64,000 nt of DNA from Nocardiopsis sp. JB363. GTDB taxonomy: Bacteria > Actinomycetota > Actinomycetes > Streptosporangiales > Streptosporangiaceae. Positions 56,281-64,000 of the stretch are shown one piece after another (the first letter of the stretch is position 1; the number at the start of each line of letters is the position of its first letter). The notes beneath the pieces were generated by a model. It ran no database searches. It was given only the letters and a program-made list of their open reading frames with translations, and had not been told where the DNA came from. The position numbers were made by a program, and so were the translations under genes. The DNA lies in the NCBI RefSeq assembly GCF_900143625.1, contig NZ_FRFF01000053.1, forward strand, positions 36,987-100,986, written 5' to 3'.

Positions 56281-57081
56281 GTGAGTTCACCTCTCCTCAG
56301 CCCACGCTGGCTCGGCATCCACCTCGCAGCCGTGCTCGTGGCCATCGTGTGCGTCGCCGGTACCTACTGGCAGGGCACCCGCGCCTTCGAACCGGACCGC
56401 GACGTCATCACCAACCCGGTGGCGGACCTCGCGGACGCCATATCGGTCGACGAGCTCGGCGAGCCCGGCGAGTACCTGCACCCCGACCTCACCGCGAACA
56501 CCGCGGTCGAGGCGAGCGGGCGCTTCGACACCGACTCCCAGGTCCTGGTGCCCCAGTACATGGACGACGCCGAGGGTTACGCCGTCGTGACCGCCCTCGT
56601 CACCGAAGAGGGCGTCGCGATGCCGGTGAACCGCGGCTGGACCGAGGACCCCGACGCCGTGCCGGCGGCTCCCGAGGGCGAGGTCACCGTCACCGGTTGG
56701 CTCCAGCCCCCGCAGGAGTCCTCCGAGGGTTTCGTCCCCGTGGGCGCCCCCGAGGAGGGCACCGTGGAGCGGATCGCCCCGTCGGTCCTGGTCGGTGAGT
56801 GGGACCAGCGAATCTACGCGGCCTACCTCACCCTCCCCGATCGGGAATCCGCGGTCGACGGACTCACCGCCATGCCGCCCCCGGCGCCACCGACCGGGTT
56901 CACCATCAACTGGCGCAGCCTCAGCTACACCGTCCAGTGGGCGATGTTCGGAGTGTCCGCGCTGGTCTTCTGGGTCCTCCTCATGCGCCGCGAACTGCAA
57001 GAGGCCCGCACCCGGGAAACGGGCGGGGCCTCAGAGGACGGGGAATCGCAGACGGATCAGGACGTGGGCGCGGGTTCCTGA
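56281..57081 (+). CDS. SURF1-family cytochrome oxidase assembly protein
   Basis: 266 aa from GTG 56281; no ribosome site is visible upstream, so the transcript may be leaderless. SURF1 layout: an N-terminal transmembrane helix (WLGIHLAAVLVAIVCVAGTYWQ), a large external domain with GRFDTDSQVLVPQ and VVTALVTEEGVAMPVNRGW, and a C-terminal helix (YTVQWAMFGVSALVFWVLLM). It helps assemble the heme-copper oxidase. Its 3' end overlaps the convergent DUF3817 gene by 25 nt. Confidence 0.9.
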   Translation: MSSPLLSPRWLGIHLAAVLVAIVCVAGTYWQGTRAFEPDRDVITNPVADLADAISVDELGEPGEYLHPDLTANTAVEASGRFDTDSQVLVPQYMDDAEGYAVVTALVTEEGVAMPVNRGWTEDPDAVPAAPEGEVTVTGWLQPPQESSEGFVPVGAPEEGTVERIAPSVLVGEWDQRIYAAYLTLPDRESAVDGLTAMPPPAPPTGFTINWRSLSYTVQWAMFGVSALVFWVLLMRRELQEARTRETGGASEDGESQTDQDVGAGS

Positions 57082-57491
57082 CTCCCGCCCAGGGCGGACG
57101 CGGCCGGCTCCTCCTTGGCCCTCTCCGACTTCACGACGCGGTGCTCGACCACGAAACCGAGGATCGGGATGGTGCCCGCGAGCACCACACCGAGGGTGCG
57201 ACCGGCGCCCCAACGTCGGTCCAGCGCCACCCACAGGACCACCAGCACGTAGAACATGTAGATGTAGCCGTGCGGCATCGCGATGTAGAGCATCAGCGGG
57301 GACTCGGGGCCGAACCAGTGCTCCCAGCCATGCGGCGCGGGCGCGAGGGCGAACATCGAGGTCTCGCCGACCAGGTACTTGGCGGGCATAGCGACGAAGG
57401 TCAGCCCGATGAGGAAGACACCCGTCACATACGCCAACACCCGGTACAAGCCGAACGACACACGCCTCTTGTCCACTGCCAACACACCCAT
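57057..57491 (-). CDS. DUF3817 membrane protein
   Basis: 144 aa with about three to four hydrophobic helices. FGLYRVLAYVTGVFLIGLTFVAMPAKYL and the central MPHGYIYMFYVLVVLWVALDRRWG, then ILGFVVEHRVVK, are the DUF3817 signature. Function unknown; often near respiratory or transporter genes in actinobacteria. Convergent with and overlapping the SURF1 gene end. Confidence 0.88.
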   Translation of the reverse strand: MGVLAVDKRRVSFGLYRVLAYVTGVFLIGLTFVAMPAKYLVGETSMFALAPAPHGWEHWFGPESPLMLYIAMPHGYIYMFYVLVVLWVALDRRWGAGRTLGVVLAGTIPILGFVVEHRVVKSERAKEEPAASALGGSQEPAPTS

Positions 57492-57607
57492 TCAACGACT
57501 TGGCCCGAGGAGGGTCGGGTCCCCTCCCACGAGGCTAAGCGCTGTCCGGCACCCGAGGTGTTCGGGGTGGCCGTGACCGTTCGATCTCACATTCTCGCCA
57601 CTGGACC

Positions 57608-59152
57608 TCACTTGTCCTTGGAGACGCGGACGGGGCTGCTCCACCGACCGTCGGACTTGGCCGTCCAGGCCTTCGGGATCATCCGCAGCGAGATGTAGGA
57701 GTCCACGACGCGGATCGGGAAGAAGAACAGCCCGTAGAACAGGTACGAGGGCCTGCGCCGGATCATGGTCATCATGCAGGTGAGCATGTAGTCGGGCACC
57801 AGCAGACCGATGGCGAGCGCGGTCAGCGGCAGGAAGGCCGTCACCGCGCTGAACGAGTCGGTGAGGAACGGGATCCCGGTGAGCAGGTCACCGGCGAACG
57901 TGCCCAACAGCACGAAGACCGCGATGCCCACCGTGACGAGGAACAGCAGCGAGACCAGGACGACCTCGAACACGTACAGCGCCAGGCACAGGCAGAAGAG
58001 ACTGGGCCACATCTTGTGCCTGCGCAGCGTCTGCCAGAAACCGAGCGTCCAGCGGCCCACCTGCTTGCGGTAGTCGCGGAAGGTGAACGGGTCCTGGCTG
58101 AAGGCCTTGGTGTCGGCGTGCATCGAGACCCGGCCGAGGCGTTTGTGGTGCACCTCGAAGGTCATGTTGAAGTCCTCGATCACCAGTCCCGGGGGGTTCA
58201 CGGTGATCTGCTTGAGCGCGCGACTGCGGTAGACGCTGGCGAAGCCCGGCACGATGAAGGAGACGTTGACGCGCTTCCAGGTCTGACCGAAACGCATGAA
58301 GTACTGGAGCATGAAATACAGGCGGTCCCGGTAGGCCGAGATGATCCGCCCGACGATGCTGCGCTCCCAGGGCTTCCACTCGGAGACCACGAAACCGGCC
58401 ACGGCGGCGACGTCGGGGTCGGCCAGCTGCCGTTTGGCCCCTTCCACGTACCCCGAGTGGAGTTCGGTGTCGGCGTCCAGGATCAGCACACCGTCGTAGT
58501 TCTCGGTCAGTGCGAACTCCTCGATGACCGCCTCGATGGCGCCCGCCTTGCCCCGGTTGGTGAGGAGTTCGAGGACGTTCACGCCGGTCTTCGCGGCGAT
58601 CTCGGCGGTGGAGTCCTTGGAGGAGTCCGAGACCACGTAGATGTCCCAGCGGTTGAACAGGCCCAGCGCAGAGGAGATGGCCGCGTCGATCACCGGTTCC
58701 TCGTTGTGCGCCGGGATGATGACGGCGATGGTGATGTCGTCGGGGTCGGTCGCCACGACGTCGCCCCCCGATCGTGTCCGCATCAGGGTTCCTTCGGCGT
58801 CGTCGTTGCCACTTGTGGCCACGACGGTTTCGCCGGCGTCACCACCGCCGGCCCCGACGAGCACCTTCTCCCGTTCGCGGCCCCGGGCCACCGCCCGATT
58901 CCCCTTGTGGACGGGGTCGCGGCGCAGAGCCGCCCTGGTGCCGTCCTCGGCCAGCCGGAGCAGGCCCATGACGGTCCACAACAGGAGGTTCAGCCCGAAG
59001 GCCATCCAGAGGAACACGTAGCCCAGAGCACCCAGCCCTGAGGCCGCCGCCATGCCCGTGGCGAAGTCGAACCAGAAGACGAAGAGTGCGACGGCCAGCA
59101 CCAGGGCGATCAGCCCGGTCAGCAGGCCACCGATGAATCGCGCGATACGCAC
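57608..59152 (-). CDS. Processive GT2 glycosyltransferase, polytopic
   Basis: 514 aa from GTG 59152. Two N-terminal helices, then a GT-A domain: IAVIIPAHNEEPVIDAAISS, DSSKDSTAEIA, LILDADTELHSG (metal-binding DAD), a later VIEDFNMTFEVHHK (ED motif) and QVGRW, the Q-x-x-R-W motif of processive synthases. Four or five helices close the protein. It should synthesise a polysaccharide and move it across the membrane, like hyaluronan- or chitin-synthase relatives; the sugar is unknown. Divergent from the WbqC-PIG-L-epimerase genes, perhaps one pathway. Confidence 0.92.
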   Translation of the reverse strand: MRIARFIGGLLTGLIALVLAVALFVFWFDFATGMAAASGLGALGYVFLWMAFGLNLLLWTVMGLLRLAEDGTRAALRRDPVHKGNRAVARGREREKVLVGAGGGDAGETVVATSGNDDAEGTLMRTRSGGDVVATDPDDITIAVIIPAHNEEPVIDAAISSALGLFNRWDIYVVSDSSKDSTAEIAAKTGVNVLELLTNRGKAGAIEAVIEEFALTENYDGVLILDADTELHSGYVEGAKRQLADPDVAAVAGFVVSEWKPWERSIVGRIISAYRDRLYFMLQYFMRFGQTWKRVNVSFIVPGFASVYRSRALKQITVNPPGLVIEDFNMTFEVHHKRLGRVSMHADTKAFSQDPFTFRDYRKQVGRWTLGFWQTLRRHKMWPSLFCLCLALYVFEVVLVSLLFLVTVGIAVFVLLGTFAGDLLTGIPFLTDSFSAVTAFLPLTALAIGLLVPDYMLTCMMTMIRRRPSYLFYGLFFFPIRVVDSYISLRMIPKAWTAKSDGRWSSPVRVSKDK

Positions 59153-59420
59153 AGCCCTAGGACTCCTCCGACAGTTATCGGTTTCGGCCCGACATTAACC
59201 CGCAAAGTCGGTGTTAGGTTGACGCCCTACGCGACCGATGGGTTCACCCTGGTTCGCGTCCTATGTAGGCCACGCAAATCGTATACACAGGCTTGCGTGA
59301 GGTGGTAACCATTAGAGGATATTTGAGGCGAACCGGCGTCGGTCAACGGCACCGGAATATCCGATACGGCTTAGTAGTCGGAAAAGCGTCGCCTCTAGGT
59401 GACCCCCCGAGAGAAGGAGA

Positions 59421-60239
59421 ATGCCCGGCGTGATCGGCGACTCACGTTCCCCATCGCCAGATCCTGCCCGCCCCGACCCCGGCGGCTCCCGGAAGCACAC
59501 CTCGCTCACCAGTGACGACCCCGGTCGGACGACGGTGGCGATTCACCAACCGCACTATTGGCCCTGGTTGGGGCTTATCGACAAGATAGACCGCTCTGAC
59601 CGGTTCATCATGCTCGACACGGTCCAGTTCGAACGCCGTGGATGGCAGAACCGAAACTACATAGCGGGGCCGGGCAAGCCGGTCCTGCTGACCGTCCCGG
59701 TCGAGCAGTCGAGCAGGGACGAACTCATCCGGGACAAAAAGATCGACAACACCCAGAAATGGAGGATGAAGCACTACAGGGCACTGGCTGAACACTGTTA
59801 CCGCAAGGCCCCGTACTGGAACGATTACAAAGACGAAATCGCTCACCTGTACGAGACGGAGTGGGATGATCTCGCAGATCTGTCCATCGCGACCACGCGC
59901 ATGCTGATGCGCGGTTTCGGTATCGACACACCGATTCTGCGCGCCAAGGATCTGGGGGATTTCCCCGGGTCGAAGAGCGAGCTGCTCGCACAGATCTGCG
60001 CGAAGGCCGGAGCCGACACCCTGCTCGCCGGTGAAGGATCCAGGGGCTACATGGATCCCGAGATCACGGGCCACTACGGAGTGGACATCGAGTGGCAGGA
60101 CTTCCGACATCCCGAGTACCCGCAACGCACTCGTAAGGGCACCGAACCGTTCGTCCCCCGCCTGGCGGCGATCGATCTCCTACTCAACGCCGGACCGGAA
60201 TCGCCGCAGATACTCCGACAGGCACGAACCCGGGACTGA
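59421..60239 (+). CDS. WbqC-family protein
   Basis: 272 aa; AAGGAGA just before the ATG. WbqC signature VAIHQPHYWPWLGLIDKIDRSDRFIMLDTVQFERRGWQNRN and LLTVPVEQ, then LLAGEGSRGYMDPE. The family is found in O-antigen and surface-glycan clusters and is thought to act on nucleotide-linked amino sugars, mechanism unclear. It precedes PIG-L deacetylase and an epimerase in the same orientation. The surrounding sequence is a little less GC-rich than elsewhere. Confidence 0.9.
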   Translation: MPGVIGDSRSPSPDPARPDPGGSRKHTSLTSDDPGRTTVAIHQPHYWPWLGLIDKIDRSDRFIMLDTVQFERRGWQNRNYIAGPGKPVLLTVPVEQSSRDELIRDKKIDNTQKWRMKHYRALAEHCYRKAPYWNDYKDEIAHLYETEWDDLADLSIATTRMLMRGFGIDTPILRAKDLGDFPGSKSELLAQICAKAGADTLLAGEGSRGYMDPEITGHYGVDIEWQDFRHPEYPQRTRKGTEPFVPRLAAIDLLLNAGPESPQILRQARTRD

Positions 60240-60352
60240 CCCACGGGTCGGCACATCGGGTCACCGCCCTCCCGGACCACGCGGCTCAAGGCCGAGAACG
60301 GACCGGGTAACCACCGATCGCCCCCACATTCGGCAAAGGACGGGAAACCGAC

Positions 60353-61066
60353 ATGACGATGGACTGGTCACAGGAACGTCTCCTGGTCTACTCCCCCCAT
60401 CCTGACGACGAGACCCTCGGCTGCGGCGGCCTGATGAACAAGGCCAAGCGCGCGGGCGCGGAGGTCTACGTTCAGTTCATAACCGTCGGCGACACCGCGG
60501 ACCAGTCCCCGAAGGGCTTCTCGACGGCACAGGAGCGCCACACCGAGATCAAGAGGGCCTCCGAACACTTCCACTGGGACGACTGGCACATGGCCCTGCC
60601 GGGTGACGCACACCACCTGAGGCTCGACGGCATCCCCCGGGTGGACCTGGCCCAGCTCGTCGAACAGGAGAGCCCGCTGTCGATCGCGCGGCTCCGACCC
60701 ACCGTGGTGCTCATCCCGCACCGCACCAGCTACAACCAGGACCACCAGGCGACCGCCGAGGCCGTCCACACCGCGCTGCGCCCCTCCAACAACCGACTGC
60801 GCCATCACCCGAGGCTAGTGATGGCCTACGAGGAAGCGGCCGATCAGTGGCGGACCGAACCGGTGGAGGCGCCCAACCTCATCGTCGAACTGGAGGAGGA
60901 GGACCTGTTGACCAAGCTCCAAGGCATGGAGCTGTACGGATCGCAGAGCCACGAGCACCCGCACACCCGTTCCGAACTCACCCTGCGCAGCCTCGCCGTC
61001 CTCAGAGGCATGCAGGCCGGGGTGGCCCTCGGCGAGGGCTACCACGTGCTGCGGCACCTGGCCTGA
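60353..61066 (+). CDS. PIG-L-family deacetylase
   Basis: 237 aa. The zinc motif appears at the N-terminus in VYSPHPDDETLGCGG (HPDDE), with the third His in YNQDHQATAEAVH. The family removes acetyl groups from GlcNAc-linked substrates (GlcNAc-inositol, teicoplanin precursors, mycothiol or bacillithiol intermediates). Between a WbqC gene and a sugar epimerase, an N-acetyl-sugar of a surface glycan is the likely substrate (inference). Confidence 0.92.
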   Translation: MTMDWSQERLLVYSPHPDDETLGCGGLMNKAKRAGAEVYVQFITVGDTADQSPKGFSTAQERHTEIKRASEHFHWDDWHMALPGDAHHLRLDGIPRVDLAQLVEQESPLSIARLRPTVVLIPHRTSYNQDHQATAEAVHTALRPSNNRLRHHPRLVMAYEEAADQWRTEPVEAPNLIVELEEEDLLTKLQGMELYGSQSHEHPHTRSELTLRSLAVLRGMQAGVALGEGYHVLRHLA

Positions 61067-61163
61067 GCGCGTCGGGAGGCACCAGAGCTCCCCCACCCGT
61101 CCCGAGAACACCCATCCCCGCGAAAAAGCGAAACCGATCAACACCCGCTGTGGAGGGGAAACC

Positions 61164-62147
61164 ATGAAGGCTGTCATCACCGGCGGAGCCGGGTTCATCG
61201 GCTCGCACCTGAGCGATCACCTGGTCGCCCAGGGACACGAGGTCATCGTGCTCGACGACCTTTCGACCGGATCACTGTCCAACCTGTCCCAGTTGCAGAA
61301 CTCACCGGCGTTCCATTTCGTCCAGGGCGACATCCTGGACCGGGAACTGGTAGACGAACTCGTCGCGGAGGCGGACACCGTGTTCCACCTCGCCGCCGCC
61401 GTGGGTGTCTACAACATCGTCGACAAGCCGCTCCAGTCCCTGCGCACCAACCTGCACGGGACGGAGACCGTCGTGGAGGCCGCGGTCCGGCACCGCGTTC
61501 CCTACATGGTCGCCTCGACCAGTGAGGTCTACGGCAAGAACGACGCCAACGGCCTCAAGGAGAACGACGACCGGATCTACGGCTCCCCCATCAAGAGCCG
61601 CTGGTCCTACGCCGCCGCCAAGGGCCTGGACGAACTGGTCGCGCACGTCTACGGCAAGGAGTCCGGCGTCCCGTGCGTCATCACCAGGTTCTTCAATGTG
61701 GTGGGGCCTCGGCAGACGGGACAGTACGGCATGGTCGTCCCGCGCTTCGTCGACCAGGCCCTGGACGACGCGCCGATCACCGTGTACGGCACGGGTACAC
61801 AGCGGCGCTGCTTCGGCTCGGTCTTCGACGTGGTGCCGACCCTGACCCGGCTCTTGGAGACCCCGGAGGCCTATAACCAGGCGGTCAACCTGGGCGGGCA
61901 CGAGGAGGTATCGATCAAGGGCTTGGCCGACCGGGTCGTGGAACTGACCGGTTCGCGCAGTGAGATCACCTACATGGACTACGAACAGGCCTACGGTGAG
62001 GGATACGAGGACATGCAACGCCGCTACCCCGACACCTCGTTGGCCGCGCGGCTGATCGGCTACGAGCCGACCAGGGACCTGAACACGATCATCGACTCCA
62101 TCGTCGAACACCGTCGTTCGACCGAGGTCCTGCCGCAGCCCGCTTAG
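61164..62147 (+). CDS. NAD-dependent sugar epimerase/dehydratase (extended SDR)
   Basis: 327 aa. The Rossmann motif TGGAGFIGSHLSDHL and the YxxxK of catalysis in WSYAAAKGLDE, with the substrate-loop Ser-Thr in VASTSEVYG, mark an extended short-chain dehydrogenase. It acts on NDP-sugars (4-epimerase, 4,6-dehydratase or decarboxylase type cannot be separated here). It follows the PIG-L gene by 97 nt and likely supplies sugar for the glycan made by the nearby GT2. Confidence 0.93.
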   Translation: MKAVITGGAGFIGSHLSDHLVAQGHEVIVLDDLSTGSLSNLSQLQNSPAFHFVQGDILDRELVDELVAEADTVFHLAAAVGVYNIVDKPLQSLRTNLHGTETVVEAAVRHRVPYMVASTSEVYGKNDANGLKENDDRIYGSPIKSRWSYAAAKGLDELVAHVYGKESGVPCVITRFFNVVGPRQTGQYGMVVPRFVDQALDDAPITVYGTGTQRRCFGSVFDVVPTLTRLLETPEAYNQAVNLGGHEEVSIKGLADRVVELTGSRSEITYMDYEQAYGEGYEDMQRRYPDTSLAARLIGYEPTRDLNTIIDSIVEHRRSTEVLPQPA

Positions 62148-62461
62148 CGCCAGAGGAGTCGCATTCGGGTGCCCCGCCGTCCGAACCCGGTCTCCCACCC
62201 GATCAGAACACAGCCACGAGCGGGCACGAGGCCAGGCCCCCGCCTCACCAACGGCCACCACCCCACACCCGACCCGAGCCCCATTCGTCAGGGAAGGGTC
62301 GCCGTCCCCGGCGGCATCGGGGAGTTCCGCGGGAACCACCCCACCGCCCTTCGGTACGCGAGACCGCGACCGGCCCGCCCGTCACAGGGCATGAGACGTC
62401 TCCGCCCGCGACAGGGCATCGACCCGACCCGCACCGACACCCGCCGGCGGGGAACGCCCGT
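62148..62461. other. Intergenic stretch without recognised features
   Basis: 314 bp between the epimerase and the convergent DUF202 gene. The long frames through it are out of phase with family-like sequence, and I see no convincing hairpin or promoter. Confidence 0.4.
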
Positions 62462-62821
62462 TCAGGGCATGATCACCGTCGCCGCCACAGCCACCGCCAG
62501 TGCGAGCACACTGGTGCTCAACAGGACCAGGGCCCAGGGACGCGCCACGCTCAGCGGGGGCCCGGAACGACCCTCTTCCCTTAGGCCGTGGGCGGTCCTT
62601 CGCCATCTCAGCCACAGGTGCAGTCCAAGGCCGGCCCCCACCAACAGGGTCAGGGCCACGACAGCCACCCTGAGCGGCGCCGGGACCTCGGGGACCACGG
62701 CGGTTCCGGGCACCAACGGTCCGCGCAGGTACAGCAGCCCCACGAGGACCACCAGGATGAGTGTGCGCTGCCAGGACAACAGCGTGCGCTCCGGTTGGAG
62801 CCCCGGGTCCCGCCCGCTCAC
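62462..62821 (-). CDS. DUF202 membrane protein
   Basis: 119 aa from GTG 62821, overlapping the upstream stop by 4 nt. LQPERTLLSWQRTLILVVLVGLLYLRG is the DUF202 (YidH-like) opening, followed by two further hydrophobic helices. Function unknown. Second gene of a tandem DUF202 pair. Confidence 0.85.
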   Translation of the reverse strand: MSGRDPGLQPERTLLSWQRTLILVVLVGLLYLRGPLVPGTAVVPEVPAPLRVAVVALTLLVGAGLGLHLWLRWRRTAHGLREEGRSGPPLSVARPWALVLLSTSVLALAVAVAATVIMP

Positions 62822-63165
62822 AGCAGGTTCCCCAGCAGGACCGCCAGGCACACCAGCCCCACCACGAACGTGGTGATCAGGGGCAGGGCGCTCATCGGCA
62901 GGGTGTCACCACGGCGCATGATGCGCTGTACACGGAACCAGCGCACCGGTGCGTACACCGTCACCACCCCGGCGATCAGGGCCAGGAGCAGCCCCACGGC
63001 GGTACGCGGGGTCTCGGACCAGCCCAGCGGGAGCAGGTGCAGGACGGCGACGGCCCCGGCCAGCAGCGCCAACGCGGTACGGATCCAGGCCAGGAAGGTG
63101 CGCTCGTTGGCCAGGGTGAACCGATAGTCGACGGCCTCGTCGCCCTCGGGTTCTCCCATGCTCAT
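62818..63165 (-). CDS. YidH-like DUF202 membrane protein
   Basis: 115 aa from ATG 63165 (GGGGGACGG just upstream; a second in-frame ATG at 63159). YRFTLANERTFLAWIRTALALLAGAVAVL is the YidH/DUF202 signature, followed by two more helices near residues 55-75 and 95-114. Function unknown; often forms tandem pairs, as here. Divergent from the thioredoxin gene. Confidence 0.88.
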   Translation of the reverse strand: MSMGEPEGDEAVDYRFTLANERTFLAWIRTALALLAGAVAVLHLLPLGWSETPRTAVGLLLALIAGVVTVYAPVRWFRVQRIMRRGDTLPMSALPLITTFVVGLVCLAVLLGNLL

Positions 63166-63439
63166 CCGTCCCCCATTTCGCGCGTTCGGCCCACGACCCG
63201 AGATCACGGTCACCACAATGAACCAGTGCCCCGCACGGTGACACTAACCCCCGAGAGGCTTGCCTCCCAAACCGGTATGAAACACGTGTTGAGTCGGAAA
63301 TCAGCAGGCCATCAGGGTGCTCGGAGGTCTCCCGCAGGCATGCGGAACAAACAAGCGGGCACGACCGCTGTAGGACCCAGGAGGATGGCAGTTGGCCACC
63401 GGTCGACACCAACAAGACGAACGAAGAGCAGGAGACCAC

Positions 63440-63811
63440 GTGTCCACCGTCGAACTCACCAAAGACAACTTCGCCGAGACGCTGAAGGACAACAGCTTCG
63501 TTCTCATCGACTTCTGGGCGGACTGGTGCGGCCCCTGCCGACAGTTCGCCCCGGTGTTCGAGAGCTCCTCGGACAAGCACGGCGACATCGTGCACGCCAA
63601 GGTCGACACCGAGGCCCAGCGTGAGCTGGCGTTCGAATTCAAGATCCAGTCCATCCCGACCCTGATGATCGTGCGCGACCAGACGGTCATCTACAACGAG
63701 CCGGGCGCGCTCCCCTCCGAGGCCTTGGAGAGCCTGATCACCCAGGCCCGGGAGCTCGACATGGACGAGGTCAAGGAGAAGGTCGCCGAGCAGGGCGAGT
63801 CCCAGCAGTAG
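63440..63811 (+). CDS. trxA: Thioredoxin
   Basis: 123 aa from GTG 63440 with AGGAG 6 nt upstream. The active site WCGPC is at residues 29-33 (FWADWCGPCRQF), the cis-proline in SIPTLMIV, and the usual VDTEAQ is present. Reduces disulfides in the cytoplasm. An extra acidic C-terminal ~15 residues extends past the typical 105-110 aa form. SigR-type sigma factors control thioredoxin genes in actinobacteria, but I see no clear GGAAT-type promoter to claim that here. Confidence 0.95.
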   Translation: MSTVELTKDNFAETLKDNSFVLIDFWADWCGPCRQFAPVFESSSDKHGDIVHAKVDTEAQRELAFEFKIQSIPTLMIVRDQTVIYNEPGALPSEALESLITQARELDMDEVKEKVAEQGESQQ

Positions 63812-63833
63812 GGCGTTCCCTGACGCAGGCTTC

Positions 63834-63875
63834 CGGCCGCCCACGCGACCGTCCCTCGGACGGCGGGGGCGGCCG
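63834..63875 (+). terminator. Two-tier hairpin after the thioredoxin gene
   Basis: Outer stem CGGCCGCCC (63834-63842) with GGGCGGCCG (63867-63875) encloses an inner CCGTCC-CTC-GGACGG stem. It lies 22 nt after the thioredoxin stop. Confidence 0.75.
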
Positions 63876-64000
63876 TCGCACGTCCGGGGCCGGAAACCGA
63901 CGTCATCACCGCATCCCCGCACGTGATCGCACGCGCGCGGGGCTCCGTCCTCGGTGACCGGACGTGGCCTGTCCCCTGTTCCCCCTGATCCCCCCGATCC

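Noticed and set aside
62169..62876. 235-codon plus-strand frame across the DUF202 gene
   Set aside because: Pro/Arg/Thr-rich shadow composition; the opposite-strand DUF202 gene is well supported.

Overview
The window is visibly GC-rich, with GTG/TTG starts, many ATGA or GTGA gene overlaps, a type VII secretion (T7SS) EccC ATPase with WXG100 partners, a GerW-type sporulation protein, a SigR-like sigma factor and a DUF6343 protein. Together these indicate a chromosomal segment of a filamentous actinobacterium, most likely Nocardiopsis or a close relative (genus by inference). No rRNA, tRNA, CRISPR array, transposase or integrase was seen.

Layout. (1) 1-14.2 kb is a T7SS locus: the 3' part of eccC, a membrane PQQ-propeller protein on the opposite strand, a small WXG100-like protein, a large (~870 aa) alpha-helical protein, a lipoprotein, two WXG100 proteins, a small membrane protein, a Ser/Thr kinase-like membrane protein that has lost its DFG aspartate, and a propeller lipoprotein. 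(2) 14.3-20.3 kb: GerW protein, AEC transporter, OmpA-domain lipoprotein, serine beta-lactamase-fold membrane enzyme and a decayed beta-lactamase-family fragment. (3) 20.3-23.9 kb: a three-gene 2-oxoacid dehydrogenase complex (E1alpha, E1beta, E2). (4) 24.3-27.4 kb: ArsR regulator with VOC protein and a clear palindromic operator, CPBP protease, SigR-like sigma factor with no anti-sigma gene next to it. (5) 27.7-32.7 kb: purS, purQ and purL, interleaved with an anti-sigma-like ATPase, a long perfect hairpin and a membrane protein. (6) 32.7-38.6 kb: an apparently inserted ~5.9 kb cassette related to the T7SS cargo genes of region 1: WXG100-like protein, a broken paralogue of the large protein, and two PQQ-propeller proteins. 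It is bounded by a 75-bp direct repeat made of the purL 3' end plus its terminator. (7) 38.6-43.2 kb: XRE regulator, DUF6343, DUF2812/PadR pair, membrane nuclease-fold protein, VapBC-like toxin-antitoxin pair. (8) 43.2-51.6 kb: a five-gene choline/glycine-betaine operon (BADH, choline dehydrogenase, ABC ATPase, double permease, binding protein), divergent from a class II aldolase-like gene. (9) 51.6-56 kb: ABC exporter with XRE regulator, VOC, alpha/beta hydrolase-like, DinB. (10) 56.2-64 kb: SURF1, DUF3817, processive GT2, WbqC, PIG-L deacetylase, sugar epimerase, two DUF202 proteins, thioredoxin.

The most unusual signal is the second T7SS cargo-like cassette at the purL 3' end. Its duplicated purL terminus looks like the footprint of site-specific or homologous integration, although no recombinase is present. 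The cargo genes resemble those beside eccC, so the two loci suggest a modular, mobile, partly decayed family of T7SS-associated gene sets. That function is inference from context.
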